64,000 nucleotides of DNA from Nymphaea colorata. Its lineage: Eukaryota > Streptophyta > Magnoliopsida > Nymphaeales > Nymphaeaceae. Shown here one piece after another: positions 37,101-49,348 of this stretch (within the stretch, counting starts at the first letter, position 1; the number at the start of each line of letters is the position of its first letter). The stretch is from the NCBI RefSeq assembly GCF_008831285.2, contig NC_045143.1, forward strand, positions 25,753,662 through 25,817,661, written 5' to 3'. Below the pieces are notes generated by a model. It was not told where the DNA came from and ran no database searches. It worked only from the letters and a program-made list of their open reading frames with translations. Position numbers and translations under genes: made by a program.

Positions 37101-37939
37101 CCATTAATCAGTATTTGTGTGACATAATGATGATATCATGCAGAAAACCATGCATCCATGCATGCATGGTGGTGAAGCAAAGGTGCGTGGAGATCTGGCG
37201 AGACTTCGATTGTGTGATGATGTTGTCACACCTTTCATGTCTTGTTTCAAGCATGCATGTCGAAGAGAATTTTTCATTAGGATGTAATATTGAAAATAGT
37301 TGAACAATCAATAGGATTGACAATTCAACACCTTGTGTCAGCATTATCAGCATCTTGGACTGTTAGCAAATCTTGGACTCCCAGCGATTTGGCAATTTTG
37401 AAGATTGAGGTGCCTGATATTTAACTGCATTTTGAGTACTATGTTGCAGACACAAAAATATGTAAGGAGAGGACAAGCAGTGCATCACTCTGGTCATCCA
37501 TCTGAAGTGATACATAGTCAACGAGAGGTGGGTGCTTTTAGTTTCTTGTCGGTGGACCTCGTTCATGGTTATGTTCATATCAACTATGGAGTGCTTTTTT
37601 CTCCGATGTACAACCCGAGAAAGACTAAGAAAACTAAGACGTCCAGTGGAACTCTTTCAATGCAGAACTCTTTCAATGCTCGCTGTTGGGGCTTCAGTAC
37701 TCTGGCCATATCGACGTTTTAAACGAAGCAGACCGATCCGGTGCATATTAGTTACCAATTGGGGCCTTCATTTTCTATTTTCTGGTCGCGTAATAAGGCC
37801 CTCCTTCTGTTCCTCACACGTTTTAAACCATAGCCAAAGCATCACGACAAATATTTGATTGTCCAAATTAGATATATATAACGTGAATCCAAATGCAATT
37901 TTCTCCTTTAGAAAATGCAAGAGCTCTTTCTAAAGGATA
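34111..37939. other. Gene-less interval
   Basis: Only short frames. A GA-rich patch is near 36232-36290. A possible exon-like stretch at 37445-37530 follows a TTGCAG acceptor and precedes GTGGGT, but its product is not recognised and I do not call it. Confidence 0.5.
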
Positions 37940-37959
37940 ACTATTTTCTTAATGCCAAA

Positions 37960-38400
37960 CACCAACGAGCAAAGGCATCCTGTTGGTGGACATTGAAACT
38001 GGGTGCATCTGAAGGTAAGAAACAAGTCCTCAGTGGCTTACAAGATATGAAAAGTTTGCATCCTATGAATATTGGAAATTAATGATGGTTTGGAAAATTT
38101 ACCAACCCTTTACCGCAAACTGTAGTTGGTATTTCATGCATGAGGGAGAAATTGGAATATGACAATTTGCAGAGATTAACTAGTATAGGAGTGCCTCCTC
38201 GCACGCTATCGCAGATCAATTAGCTTACGGAAATGCGGTTCGTTCAAGAAACTGGGATGTCACAGAAAATTCTTGAGCTTTTCCCAAAAGCTGAAGCTGT
38301 TATTTCATGGATGGGGATGAAATCGGAAAATAATGGTATGAGGGAAGTTAGTAAACGCAGGTTCAGTGCAAAGACACTGCACAATAGCATATATACCGTT
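37960..38400 (+). other. Possible LRR-like gene remnant (weak)
   Basis: Frames give LGASEGKKQVLSGLQDMKSL and, after a shift, LQRLTSIGVPPRTLSQIN followed by a stop and LTEMRF. The Leu spacing resembles plant NLR leucine-rich repeats. No NB-ARC motif is present and two disruptions exist, so this is only a suggestion. Confidence 0.25.
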
Positions 38401-39177
38401 CATTTCTGTGATCATAATCCATTCACGTGTTTCAAAATTATCAACATCATGAGGAGACATACCTGACTTGGTGATGATAAAGAGAATGCGTGGAAAAGGA
38501 GCGATGGGAGAGGCCACATGAGAGAAAGGCCGACAATAGGAAGTGTCTTGGAATCTAGACCTCAAGCAGGAAGTGGAAGTGGGAAAGATTAATCGCAACG
38601 GCAGATATGCTGAAGATGCCTTTTATTGTGGTTGATATATAGGACAAACTGCTCAAATATGCAGTAATATGCTTAATCATAGTATAACTTATGTACGTTG
38701 TGCCCCCAAATGAAGGTGCGCTTGGAAACAACTTAGAAAAACACTTCAGTATTTTATTCATGTTATAATTCAATGACAATGCAGATATAAGTGTATATGT
38801 AGATCTACTATGATAAGATGACATCGTTCTCAAGATAATACATCAAATGCAGTAAAAGGACTGATGATCATGCTCAAGCCGGTAGTATTTATCAAGCATA
38901 TCATGAGGTTGATCATGATGGTAAGCGTTAGTTGATTAAATATGAAGCGCAAAAGATAGAGATGAACATTTTGGGTGAGAGAGAGAAAGTGTGTGTCTGT
39001 TCTGAAAAGGAACTTAATTAAACCACCAGGGCCTTAGTGAGAGAGAGATACCGATTTAGTCCTGTATCGAAGCAACAGGTGGGAGATGATGATAGAATCT
39101 AATTACAAAACAACAAGAGCTGCAAACTTATATCACAGTTGACTGGTTGGACAAGATCTAGACTAGGATTAAACCTG

Positions 39178-39435
39178 GACCAGATTTGGACCATTAATCT
39201 TATGTTGGATATTCAAAATCCAAATTCTAGATTTGGATGTGGAGTGTGTCTATAAGTTCTTTCATTCATATATAGATATATATTTGGATTTCAAATTTAA
39301 AAGTTAGATTTGAATATGATATATAAGTTCTTTCATTCATATTCAAATCTGTTTTTATATCCGAATATATGAATATCTGAAAAATCAAATACGATAATGT
39401 GTGATTCAAATCCAATCCGTTGGTATTGACATCCC
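39178..39435 (-). repeat. Dispersed hexamer-like repeat A, copy near 39 kb
   Basis: Degenerate GGATTT/AATCCA words ending GGTATTGACATCCCAG, the family's reverse end. More diverged than the others. Confidence 0.7.
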
Positions 39436-39989
39436 AGTTATCTTTTGAAGTGACTTTCCTTAGCCCTCAAGCAACCCTTCGATGTGGCATTAATTAGAGG
39501 CTTGATTTTGGCTGAATATCTGAAAATATAGGCCCCAAATTGTAAATAATAATTACCACCAGATCGGTGCCCTTTAAAACACATGGAATTTTTTATCCTT
39601 ATAAAATTCATGTCTGGAGTTGAAAACTTCACTTGAAAAGCTCGATTCAATGGCGCTTCTACCATCAGCCAGGCACCCCATGCATTGTTCCTCCATGTTG
39701 ATTGCTTCCTCCCAAAGTTTTCTCTTTCTCTCATTGTGAATTGCTTCTTTCTGAAAGCTTCTCATTTAATTTGTCCAAAAGTTGAAGGGGGTGTGACGCC
39801 TTCACGAAGCAGCATGGCTAAGCTGAACGTGGTGGATGGTCTTGCTCTTCTCAACACGTCTGTTTTCCTAGTCCACTCCCTTTCCCATGTCTTCTACATG
39901 ATCTTAACTGCAGTGGGAGGTCTCGTCTCCACAAGTTCTTGAAGTGATTCAACATGCAAATATGTAAACAAGTTGATACTCTCATGAGT

Positions 39990-40536
39990 AAATATCAATC
40001 AAATCTTGTATAGGTTTATTGAAAAGTTGTTAAACGGATCATGTGGCACTTAAAAGACATTGAAACTTTGGCACTATCCTGTCATGGCGGTGAGTTGTGG
40101 CTTAGGGGTTAACCTTAATGAATGTAAGCCTATGTCTAAATATGAATTTTTGCTCAATCGTAGTGTAGCAAAAACAAACATGTGTAGCCTTACCTACCAT
40201 GAAAGCTGAACTGTAACTAGGTCCATGACATTACAAGAGGGTGTTAGGTTGATGAGATTTTTCAAACATCTTGACATTGTCGTGAAAGTATGTGCTCCAA
40301 TTGACATTTACTGTGATAATCAGGCTGCAATTGTTTTTGCCAAGAATCTCAAATTTCATTTTAAAACTAAACATATAGATACACATGGGAAATACTTGCG
40401 GGATGTACTATAGGAGGAAAAAGTTTCATTGAACTACATTTCTACTTATGAAATGGTACTAGATCCTCTTTGTAAGCCAATTATTGTTGATGTATTTAAG
40501 AAATATTTAATGTCGATGGGACTCAATAGAATATAA
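39990..40536 (+). pseudogene. Decayed copia RNase H fragment
   Basis: Plus strand. Frames carry KRIMWHLKDI, TMKAE (as in the STMEAEY box), MTLQEGVRLMRFFKHL, IDIYCDNQAAIVFAKN and FKTKHIDTHGKYLRD. After a stop comes YISTYEMVLDPLCKP-IVDVF. These are the C-terminal blocks of copia RNase H. Stops and shifts are frequent. No PPT or LTR is identified downstream. Confidence 0.8.
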
Positions 40537-42825
40537 ATCTTTCTTTGGATGAAAAAAAAATTCTCATGACTAAATTCATGTATGTCACACATATATATGT
40601 AAGTAGGCAGTCAGCAAACGAGTGCCTTAGGCACCGAGTGTCAAGTGAGTTAAGATGAAATGGACAAAACCTATAAACCTTTTAAAATGAGATATAGGCT
40701 TTTGTGGATATTAAAAGTCAGGTATGAAATGATGACATTATGTAAAAGTTCTTTTATCACCTTGATTGATCATAAAGAGGCCTTATACTGTGGAACTTAA
40801 AGACTGGCATGATCTCCAAAATAATGTAGACTTGGTTACCAGATTCGAGGGCCCAATTCATCTTTATGGGACTAATGGGAGATCTTTTGAGATGGATTGG
40901 AGACTCTCATAAGGTAGGGTACTGGGTGAAAAAGGGTGGATGCAGGGTTTTTGATTCTAGAGTTTGTTATGTCCCAGTCAGACTATGTTAGGCTGCCAAG
41001 GAGATCTTAGTTGGAATTCCTTGTAGCCTACCATGATTTAATGGGGAAGTTGGCATTTCAGCGGCTCCCATAGGCTGGAGGAACGCATGGTTTCACTGCA
41101 TGAAAGAGGCTGATTAAGTGCCTCATGGATCTGGGGACCATTTGTTTTCAAGGAAGATTTTTGTTCCGGTGCATTGCAATCCTGCGTTTGAGGTAGTGGA
41201 AGTCTCGCATCGCTGCATTGATTTGCATTCTTTTGTTGAATGGTTGACTCCTTAAAGGTGTCTGTGTTGGTTATTTTTTCTGTATATTCTTTTAATTTTG
41301 TTGAACTAATTGAGAGACTGCTCCTCCTAGCCGTTTATTAAGCAAAGCAATTTTGAGCTCATATTTGAATCTAGGTTCCATTTGATAGCTTCAGATCTAA
41401 GGATCTGGAGTTGATTTTTAATACTTGGATCTTAGATCCAAGGATTTCAAAAACGCGGTTTCTAGTATGGGTGAACATGAGTTGAGTCGAGCCCAAGCTT
41501 GGTCAGCTCGAACTCCGCTCACCTTCTATATTGCACAACTTGAGCTCGAATCAAGTTATATAATGTCAACTCGAGCTCAGCTTAATCAAGTGTGTCAGAG
41601 CTCGAGCTCATTTAACTAGTACATAAGCGTGTTGTTTATAGGCTATGGCAAAATATGGCAGCGAGCATGCTGCTGATACGGAAGAGATGAAGCAGAGTAT
41701 ATGCAGAAAAAGAGAAATCGTATGAATTTGGATTTTAAGTTTTGGGTTTCAAGGAACTCTCGCTCATGCTCAGTGCTGAATGAAGGTTTCATCGCTTGCT
41801 GAAACGAGGGTTTCATGAACCTGAAAGCCCTCATTCCAGTGCCACCCTTTGCTGAGCGAGGGTTTCATCCCTCACTCACTGCGAACGAGGGTGTTTTGAA
41901 ACCCTCGCTTGTTGGAGCAAGGTCAGAGTGTATGATCAGACTGAATCCAACCAAGCCAAAATCTCCTACTTACTCACCACCCCCCAACACGCATTTATCA
42001 TCATAAGGATACAAATCCCAAAACATATAATAAACTAAGACACCACTTGCGACACTTGGCAACAATGGGAGGAGGACCACCATCAATGGAGTACATGTCC
42101 AGACTTCAAATGATGACAATAGTAAAATAAAGATGAACACGTAATATGAGTGCAAGAATGGCACGCATGAAGAAAATAAGTTCAAGGTCTTGACTTTGTA
42201 AGCCACATTACCACAACATCATAAGCCACAGCACTGGCCATGGTGATTGATACACACAAAGTAACAAAAGCGCCATGTGGACACACTGTATACCATCACA
42301 ACAATAGGCAGAGGGTGGCCAGTCTTGGCCAGAGAGAGGGTGGCCATGTCCAGCGCCGGACATGGGCGGAGAGACTAAGACAAACATAGAAAGGTGGCCA
42401 CCTATGTTCCATGTCTGCGACACAAAGAGAGACTTACAGTTGCAATTGAAATTCTGACGTTGGGTGATGGCTTCACCAACTGTAGCTCCAGCCTCTAGCA
42501 ATTTCACAGGCATGCAATGATGGTTGAAATCTTCAATTTCACATGTGATTTGGGATTGAGAAAAGGGGATTTAGGGATACAAACGGGGTTCAGTTTGGGC
42601 TACGTGTGAAGCCCTTTTGACCAGCTTTTTTTAGTTTTTAATTTTTTTAATTAAATCCTGAGGTGTACGCCTCAAGCACGGAGTGTACCACGGATGGAGG
42701 CATACACCTCTACCAAATGAGGTGCATGCTTCAAGGATGCGTACGCCTCACGGCAAGGCCTCAAGGTGTTTTTTCTAAACAACACTATGAGTCACATTTT
42801 TTTGTGTGAGGCGTATGCTTCTTAC
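40537..42825. other. Gene-less interval with short repeat-B-like patch
   Basis: 41466-41610 is made of GAGCTCGAG words like dispersed repeat B (TGAGTTGAGTCGAGCCC at about 41479). 42655-42810 repeats GCGTACGCCTCA-like words. No coding sequence is recognised. Confidence 0.5.
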
Positions 42826-43655
42826 AACATTGTTGTGAAGTAGAACAAGGCAAAGCGATGCACTAAGCTGGTGATGCAATGTGTAGCTAAGGGATGCATA
42901 GTGAAGCTTAATTAAGTTTCATTGCAGAAATACTCAACATATTATATCAACAAAAATCATGTCAAAAATTAAAAACAAAAGAAAAAAACATTTTTTCTTG
43001 CACCAAAATCAGAAATGAAAGATGGCACTGTTTTAATTAGTTGTTATCAACAATTATACATAAAAGATTGTAAAATATTTAATACCTTATAAGTACTGTG
43101 GATGAAAACAAAGAACATTACTTTGGTTTATTTAAACAACATACTCATGAAAGCCCGCTTTCCTCAAATGGTTATAAGTACAATAAATTCACCAAACTCT
43201 ATGATTTTCATCCAACATTTACTAACTTAATAAATTCACTAAACTCTATGATTTTCATCCAACATTTACTAACATACGCTATTTCAGTCAACATAAAATG
43301 TTCAATAAATTCAACACTCACGGTTTTATCTAATTCTACCATGCAGCTGAGAAAAAAAGTAAACAAAAACAATATGAAATAGAAAATAAAAAAGATACAA
43401 GCATTTATTACAAACAGAGGGAGAGACTGACCGGAGAGACAAGCAGGCACTTGAGGTTCACATCTCGTGCGTTGAGGTGTGCACTTCAAATACCACTTGT
43501 AGTATGCACTGGTGGTTATGTGTTTGGTTAAGGTAATATATAGCAGTGCTAAAAATCACAGTTATAGGTTTATTGTTGTGAAAATTTATACCAGTGGTAC
43601 AGAGCACCAGTATAAGCACGTTTAGCGGCAAAGAAAAATCACTGGTATAAATGTA
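42826..43655 (+). repeat. Repeat C, copy 1 (inverted partner at 56-57 kb)
   Basis: About 830 bp homologous, in reverse complement, to 56285-57056. Shared text runs from TTGTTGTGAAGTA through AGTTGTTATCAACAATTATAC and TCTAATTCTACCATG to ACC-GTATAAAT words. Subterminal ATAGCGGTG/CACCGCTATA-like motifs near one side suggest a DNA-transposon derivative. No transposase or clear terminal repeat is seen. Confidence 0.88.
43182..43275. repeat. 47-bp tandem duplication inside repeat C copy 1
   Basis: Units 43182-43228 and 43229-43275 (AATAAATTCAC-AAACTC...TTTACTAAC) differ by one or two bases. The 56-kb copy has only one unit, so the duplication arose after the copies separated. Confidence 0.9.
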
Positions 43656-44077
43656 TACGGTGGTGACCTAAACCACCTTACCGTCATCAGTAGGGCTGTA
43701 CCGGTTCGGTTCATCACCGGTATAGCTTACTGTCATTAAAGAAAAGCACAAACAAAATTTATACCCCTCAGGAAAACATTTATAACCTCTAGTAAATATT
43801 TCCATGCCTTTCAACAAAAAATATTTCTCACGTGACGTGTTCCTTCCACATCCACGCACTACACGCACTAAGGGGGAACAAAACTCAGCCACGTGATGCA
43901 ATGGTCAACTATTGACAGATGGCAGTACCATGCTAATTAGAGATTATGGTGGTGAGGGCAATCTGTTTTTTCGGTAAGGTTGCAAGAGTTGAAGGTATGT
44001 AGATGATGAAGTTGCTTAGAAAAATCATAGTGAAGTCAATTTTGCTTCACTCAACAAGAGATTTTATTGTATATATA

Positions 44078-44424
44078 CAATGACAGCGGGAAGGTATTCA
44101 TACTCTGCCTCGTACATCATTTGTTCTTTATAAAGAATCTCATCTTATAAAAGAACCAAAGAAGGACGGTCTAAAAAGTTTAATGAATATGAATCTATTT
44201 TTAGTAATGTTTCTCGTAACGAAAAGTGTAGATGCCTAAGATAGTGTTATACATAGTTCTACTTATTGCATTGCAAACACGTTCAAGCTTTTCAACTTTG
44301 TACTTTTAAAGAATTTGTCATTGAGAAGAACCCCTGATGGGATATCATCATCGGCTGAGATTCTTTTAAAGAACGAATAATGTAGTATATGAGGCGGGGT
44401 ATGAATACCTTCTTTCTGTCATTG
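44078..44424. repeat. 347-bp inverted-repeat element (MITE-like)
   Basis: Ends CAATGACAG...AAGGTATTCATAC at 44078 and the reverse complement ending CTGTCATTG at 44424. Imperfect arms of about 70 bp enclose a 210-bp middle. No coding sequence and no clear target duplication. Confidence 0.8.
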
Positions 44425-44453
44425 AATCGAACCCATCAGTCAGTGCACCACTT

Positions 44454-44485
44454 CATATATATATATGTGTATATATATATATATC
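44454..44485. repeat. AT/GT microsatellite
   Basis: (AT)n interrupted by GTGT. Confidence 0.95.
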
Positions 44486-45243
44486 CCCAGATAAATTAGA
44501 CCCGGCAAATAATTAATGAGACCGACTAGGTTTGATGCATTTTCCTTCTGAAAGTGACAAGTAACCATTTATATTTATACAATAACTTACAGACACATGC
44601 CCCAATAATAGAAAATTTTAAAACATATGAAAAACACCATTTTAACCAAATAAAAAAGAAAATACCTTTAAATAGAAATTTTTTCATGAGCCAAATCTTT
44701 TGTCTGTTTCATCGAATATTTCCATTGATTTTATAAGTATCAATATTAATCAAAAAGGCCCGGGGAGAGTGTATTTACAAAATGTGATATTTTTTCATTT
44801 TTTTCATGGAAATTACTCATGATTTTAACATTTTTCTTCAATTAATGAAGCAGGTGTTTGTCAATCATTTACCATGTCAAACAACGTTTTACAATTTATC
44901 AAACATTAAACAGTTACTTATAAATATATTAAAAGCAGATTCATTACTTGTGAATTTCTCAATTTTTTATGACAATTACTGAATTATGACAGAGAGAGGT
45001 GGGGGGAAAGGTGCACAAATGAACCAGAACCAGACCAGAATATCTTACATAAGTGAATTAAATGTGATGGCTTAGCATAGTTACAGAAAGATGAATAAAC
45101 ATATAAGATTTACATGTCAATATGTACGTGGATCCAGCAACCCAATGAAATACATTTTACAAATATAAGGGCCACATGTTAGTTGAGCCCTCCCCTGTAC
45201 GCCACTAGCACATGCTTAGTATATTATAAAATTCTAAAATTCT

Positions 45244-45279
45244 AAAATTCTGAAATTATAATCATAATTTCAGAATTTT
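45244..45279. repeat. Perfect 16-bp palindrome with 4-base loop
   Basis: AAAATTCTGAAATTAT, loop AATC, then its exact reverse complement. Confidence 0.95.
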
Positions 45280-45591
45280 AATTTGACGATAAGCTTATAA
45301 TTCTAGAATAAAATTGTTTTTTAAAATATAATGTTCTATTCATAGAAAACAATAATTTTAATTTTAAAATTCTTCAACTTCAAGCTCATTGAACACCCCT
45401 TAATAACACAAAACACCCCTTAATAATACAAAAAAGAGTTTGTGTGTCAAATTATGAGACAGTAGGCTCATCACATAAAAAAGGTATCTCTCTCTCATTA
45501 TATATTCATGTGGCTGCTTGTCCAAATTTAACAATTTGTAGCTAAAAATGATCATTAAATTGATATTTACCACATTCTACAACATTGTGTT

Positions 45592-45596
<5 letters not shown>

Positions 45597-45659
<63 letters not shown>
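45597..45659. repeat. Long AT microsatellite
   Basis: About 31 uninterrupted AT units. Confidence 0.97.
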
Positions 45660-45661
<2 letters not shown>

Positions 45662-46889
45662 TGGGTGAGACAAAATTTCTGCATGCCAATACACTAATAA
45701 TGAAAATGCTCTCAATTAATAAAAAATAATAACAAAAAAACTAAAAAATAAAAAACTAGAAAGAATATTTTATTTTGAAATAATTTTCAAAATATCTTAA
45801 GCCCTAACCTGTTTTTTTTTTGACGTATAGTGGTGCACCCACCAACTCCCTCCTATTTTTTGTCACCATGTGCGGATAGGGCCCATAGTAGAATGCCACT
45901 TGGGCATCCATTTTTGAACTTAATGATAAGGACAAAAAAGACCCCCAAATGACAAAGATGCAAAAGTTGCTTTCTTTGTAAAACAGGAAAAGACAAAATT
46001 ACCTTTAGCAGAAGAGGAAAAATCCTGTAAAAACTCTCAACCGAACCACTTAGACATTACATTTTTCATGGAGTGGGATCATTCGTTTGAAACCTTCTAA
46101 GGTTTTACGTGGCAAATCTGTAATCAGACTATACCGGTTGACTTTGTGGCCAGAAAGTCCACATGATCACTTGGCTAGGCTAGGTTTATAGATATGTTTA
46201 CCGGGACTTCATGTTATTAAAACTTAATAGCATGCAATACCAATATTTGCCTATATATTTAACAAAGCTGGTGGTTGAGTGTCTAGGTGGAAGATAGCCT
46301 AAGCATGCATTTGTTCTCTGCTATCTGTTCATTAGCACATCAATGAGAATGAACACAAATACAAATGTACAATATGGTAGAAACCACTTTAAAATAATCA
46401 TATATTGATAAAAATTTCATAATTCACAAAACAACAAGCATTACTTTCCAACAATGCAATACAAAAAATCTTGCAATTAGTTCGATGGCTTTCCTCCGCA
46501 TCGGCTTTCCATCATGGGCGACGCTGTCGGTGGGAAGATCATCCACAACGTCCTCGCCTCCAGCCGGGTGCCTGATCTATCAGCCCTCAAGGGGTTGGTA
46601 ACAGGGAGCTCCTCTTATGCAAACCACCAGCAGAAGGGCTGCCAGACATCGCGGTGATGGTGGTGATGAGAGGCCAAAATGTTCTAGGGACCGGGGCATG
46701 ATATTAGTGGAGGAGCTGAAGAAGTTGGGAAGTAAGGTGGGGAAGTTGCACGTCTTCTCGGAAGAGGAATACTGAGCTGGCCAAAGAGTATGACTAGCCC
46801 ACAGCTTAACAAAGCACATCAATTCGGGTCAAGTAAGGGGAAGAGAAACAATTTAGATTTCAGCATATGCTGCCACCAAATTCTACCGG

Positions 46890-47855
46890 ATCCACTAGAG
46901 TGCATTATGGGCTAAAATCTATCACTATTACTATATGTTGATGATATCATTCTTACAGGAAATTCACATTCATTTATAATGTCCTCATCACCGTCAAACA
47001 ACAATTTGCTATGAATGATCTAGGTGATCTGAATTACTTCTTGGGAATTCAAGTTGTAAGGACTTCCAATGGCTTGTTTATGAATCAGTCTAGATATGCT
47101 CAATACATTATTTCTAGAGCACAAACGCAGCAATGTAAAATAGTGAGCGCACCTATTACTATTGGTTCCAAATCTCCTGAGGAAATTGATCCTCCTTATT
47201 CCAATGCTACTACAAATTAAAGTCTTGTAGGTGCACTTCAATACTTGACCCTTACACGGCCAGATCTCTCCTATACAGTAAATTTTGCATGTCAATTCAT
47301 GCATGCCCCAACGATGAAGCATTTTCAAATCTAGAAACGCATTATATGATATGTTTGAGGCTCGTCTCAATAAATCCCAAGATTTGACTCTCCGAGCGTA
47401 CTTTGATGCAGACTGGGTGGGCTGTCCAGATACACGCCGATTGACTTCAGGATACTGTACATTTCTTGGTCCAAATTGTATATCCAGGAGCTCTAAGAAA
47501 CAACCGACTGTTGCTCGCTCATCCTGTGAAGCTGAATACCGGGCACTCGCCAGAGCTGCTGCTGAAATTAAATGGCTTACCTTTATTTTACAAGATCTTG
47601 GTGTCTACCTCTCCAAAGCTCCAATTCTATTGAGTGACAACATTTCGGCACTACATACCACTATGAAAACAGTTTTTCATTCACATATGAAACATTTTGG
47701 AACTCAATTATCATTTTGTTTGTGAACAAGTTGCACTGGGAAATATGAATACTCAATTCGTCACAACCAAAGGTCAGCTTGCAGATCTTTTTACCAAACC
47801 ATTGTCTCAGCAACGATTCAGCATCTTGGCTTACGGATGCAACCTTCCCTTCGGT
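46890..47855 (+). pseudogene. Copia-4 reverse transcriptase / RNase H end, truncated
   Basis: Plus strand. The RT catalytic SLLLYVDDIILTGNS is near 46920. A frameshift leads to MNDLGDLNYFLGIQVVRT, and a stop at about 47218 precedes [15 protein letters not shown]. RNase H follows with YFDADWVGCPDTRRLTSGY, SSKKQPTVARSSCEAEYRAL, LLSDNISAL and, after another shift, QLADLFTKPLS. Everything 5' of the RT palm is missing. It is followed by a PPT and LTR start, so the 3' end is in its original context. Its RNase H differs clearly from copia-1/2. Confidence 0.88.
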
Positions 47856-47865
47856 TGAGGGGGGA
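47855..47865 (+). other. Copia-4 polypurine tract
   Basis: TTGAGGGGGGA lies just after the RNase H end and just before a TG start. Confidence 0.8.
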
Positions 47866-48350
47866 TGATAACACACCAGCTCACTCCAGAAAACCAGGTG
47901 CGTCTTCAATGGTTCATAACTCCAGGAGATCAGGCATGGATCATAACTGCAGGAAATCAGGCGTAACTTATATGGCAGAAAATCAAATCAGCCACAAGAG
48001 TCAAGAAACTAAAACACGTCTTGATAAGGATTGAGCAATAAATCAGAATTCCAGAAAATTAAGAGCAAAGCCAATCGGACAAGCAACAAAAATGCCTCTT
48101 CACAATGATGAAAGATTTCGGGAGAATGCAAGTTTCTCCTATTCAAAACCAAAGGAGAAATTCAAGCAAGCAGATTGTATGCCCATGGAAACTGATTCAA
48201 ATTCGAACCAGACATAGCAATGTATAAATACTGTGCTAAGGGAACCAGATCATCATGAAATTGATGACTGAGTTGTGGTGTAGGAATTTTTCTTCCGAAC
48301 CACATTAATTTCTTTTGTTCATCATCTTCATCCTTTTTTCTCTTTTACAG
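47866..48350 (+). repeat. Copia-4 3' LTR (start clear, end uncertain)
   Basis: Begins TGATAACACACCAG directly after the PPT. Contains TGTATAAATA at 48221, a plausible LTR TATA box. A TTTTACA at about 48344-48350 could be the CA end, but no second LTR is present for comparison. Confidence 0.6.
48221..48230 (+). promoter_or_regulatory. Candidate TATA box in copia-4 LTR
   Basis: TGTATAAATA about 355 bp into the LTR, in the sense orientation. Confidence 0.4.
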
Positions 48351-48390
48351 GCTTACAATTAAGTTGATGCCAAAGTACTTGTCAATGTTA

Positions 48391-48985
48391 GAGCGGCAGA
48401 ATGCAGCATTTTCAAAGATCAGAAAGCAGAATCCCATGAACTACATAAGGAGTCAAGAAGAGCAATCTTGCTCTCTGTCTACCTCTCGGGTAACACGTCT
48501 ATTTTATTTTTCTTTAGTCCATGTCTTAATTGATGAAGTTTCTTCAAGAATTCGTGTGGCATCTTTGGACTTTCCTTGACATATTTATGAATACAGGAAA
48601 ATTGGTCTCATTTCATACCCTCTTGTTGGGTTTTCCTAGAGTAAAATGGCATGTCCTGGAGAGTTCCATTTGTTTGTTAGGAAATGGAATTAATTCCTGT
48701 TCCGACATGAAGAATTAAGAGTTTTTAGTGGAAAGGTAAGCTACTTAAATGTGTTTGCCAAGTGTAGTTTCCTGAAAGACGATTTCAGTTTTGATATTTA
48801 AGTTATTTCTTTTTGAATAAAAAGTTTGTCCATTCTACAGCTGTGCCAAACACTTGAATATTGTGCTGCAACCATGGGAAGATTGTCTTTTATGGTTATG
48901 GTATATTAAAGGTAAAATACTTAGTCATCAGTGTTTAACCACCGATCATATTCTCATGTGCAACTGATTTATTAGCAAGGAGCTG
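48391..48985 (+). repeat. Direct duplication D, copy 1
   Basis: About 590 bp matching 50853-51441 in the same orientation, with shared runs such as AAGGAGTCAAGAAGAGCAAT and GGTAAGCTACTTAAATG/GGCAAGCTACTTAAATG. A short exon-like frame at 48370-48490 (MPKYLSMLERQNAAFSKIRK) lies at its start, between a TTTTACAG acceptor and a GTAACA. It is not conserved in copy 2, so coding is doubtful. Confidence 0.85.
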
Positions 48986-49038
48986 ATGATGCAGAATGTT
49001 TACAAGCGGTTGTTTAATGTTTAAGCGAATGTGCTTTC

Positions 49039-49293
49039 AATGACCAAAGACTAAAATATCACCTCTTCTTTTCTCTTTGACTTTCTCTCTCACTTTTCTC
49101 GTGGAAAAATCAAATGGTCACGTGCCTACCAATTTCTCTTTCTAAATCAGCCTTTTTTTCATTTTTTTCCAAGATATCAGGCTATTTTCCATTTTTTTTT
49201 AATGGCCAAAGACTAAAACATCACCTTTTTCTCTCTTTGAATTTCCCTCAAAATTTTATCCTGGAAAAATCAAATGGTCAAGTATGTACCAAT
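49039..49293. repeat. About 95-bp direct repeat pair
   Basis: 49039-49137 and 49201-49293 share AATG-CCAAAGACTAAAA, GGAAAAATCAAATGGTCA and TACCAATTTC in the same order. Confidence 0.85.
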
Positions 49294-49300
49294 TTCACTC

Positions 49301-49348
49301 ACTCACTCTCTCTCTCTCTCTCTCTCTCTATGTATATATATATATATT
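49301..49348. repeat. CT then TA microsatellite
   Basis: (CT)n from about 49305 followed by (TA)n. Confidence 0.95.

Larger units (their letters stand above)
44486..46889. other. Gene-less AT-rich interval with a small GC island
   Basis: Mostly AT-rich. A more GC-rich patch at 46485-46850 has short frames on both strands without a recognised product (plus: MILVEELKKLGSKVGKLHVF near 46697). It could be a captured gene piece beside the truncated copia, but cannot be assigned. Confidence 0.45.
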
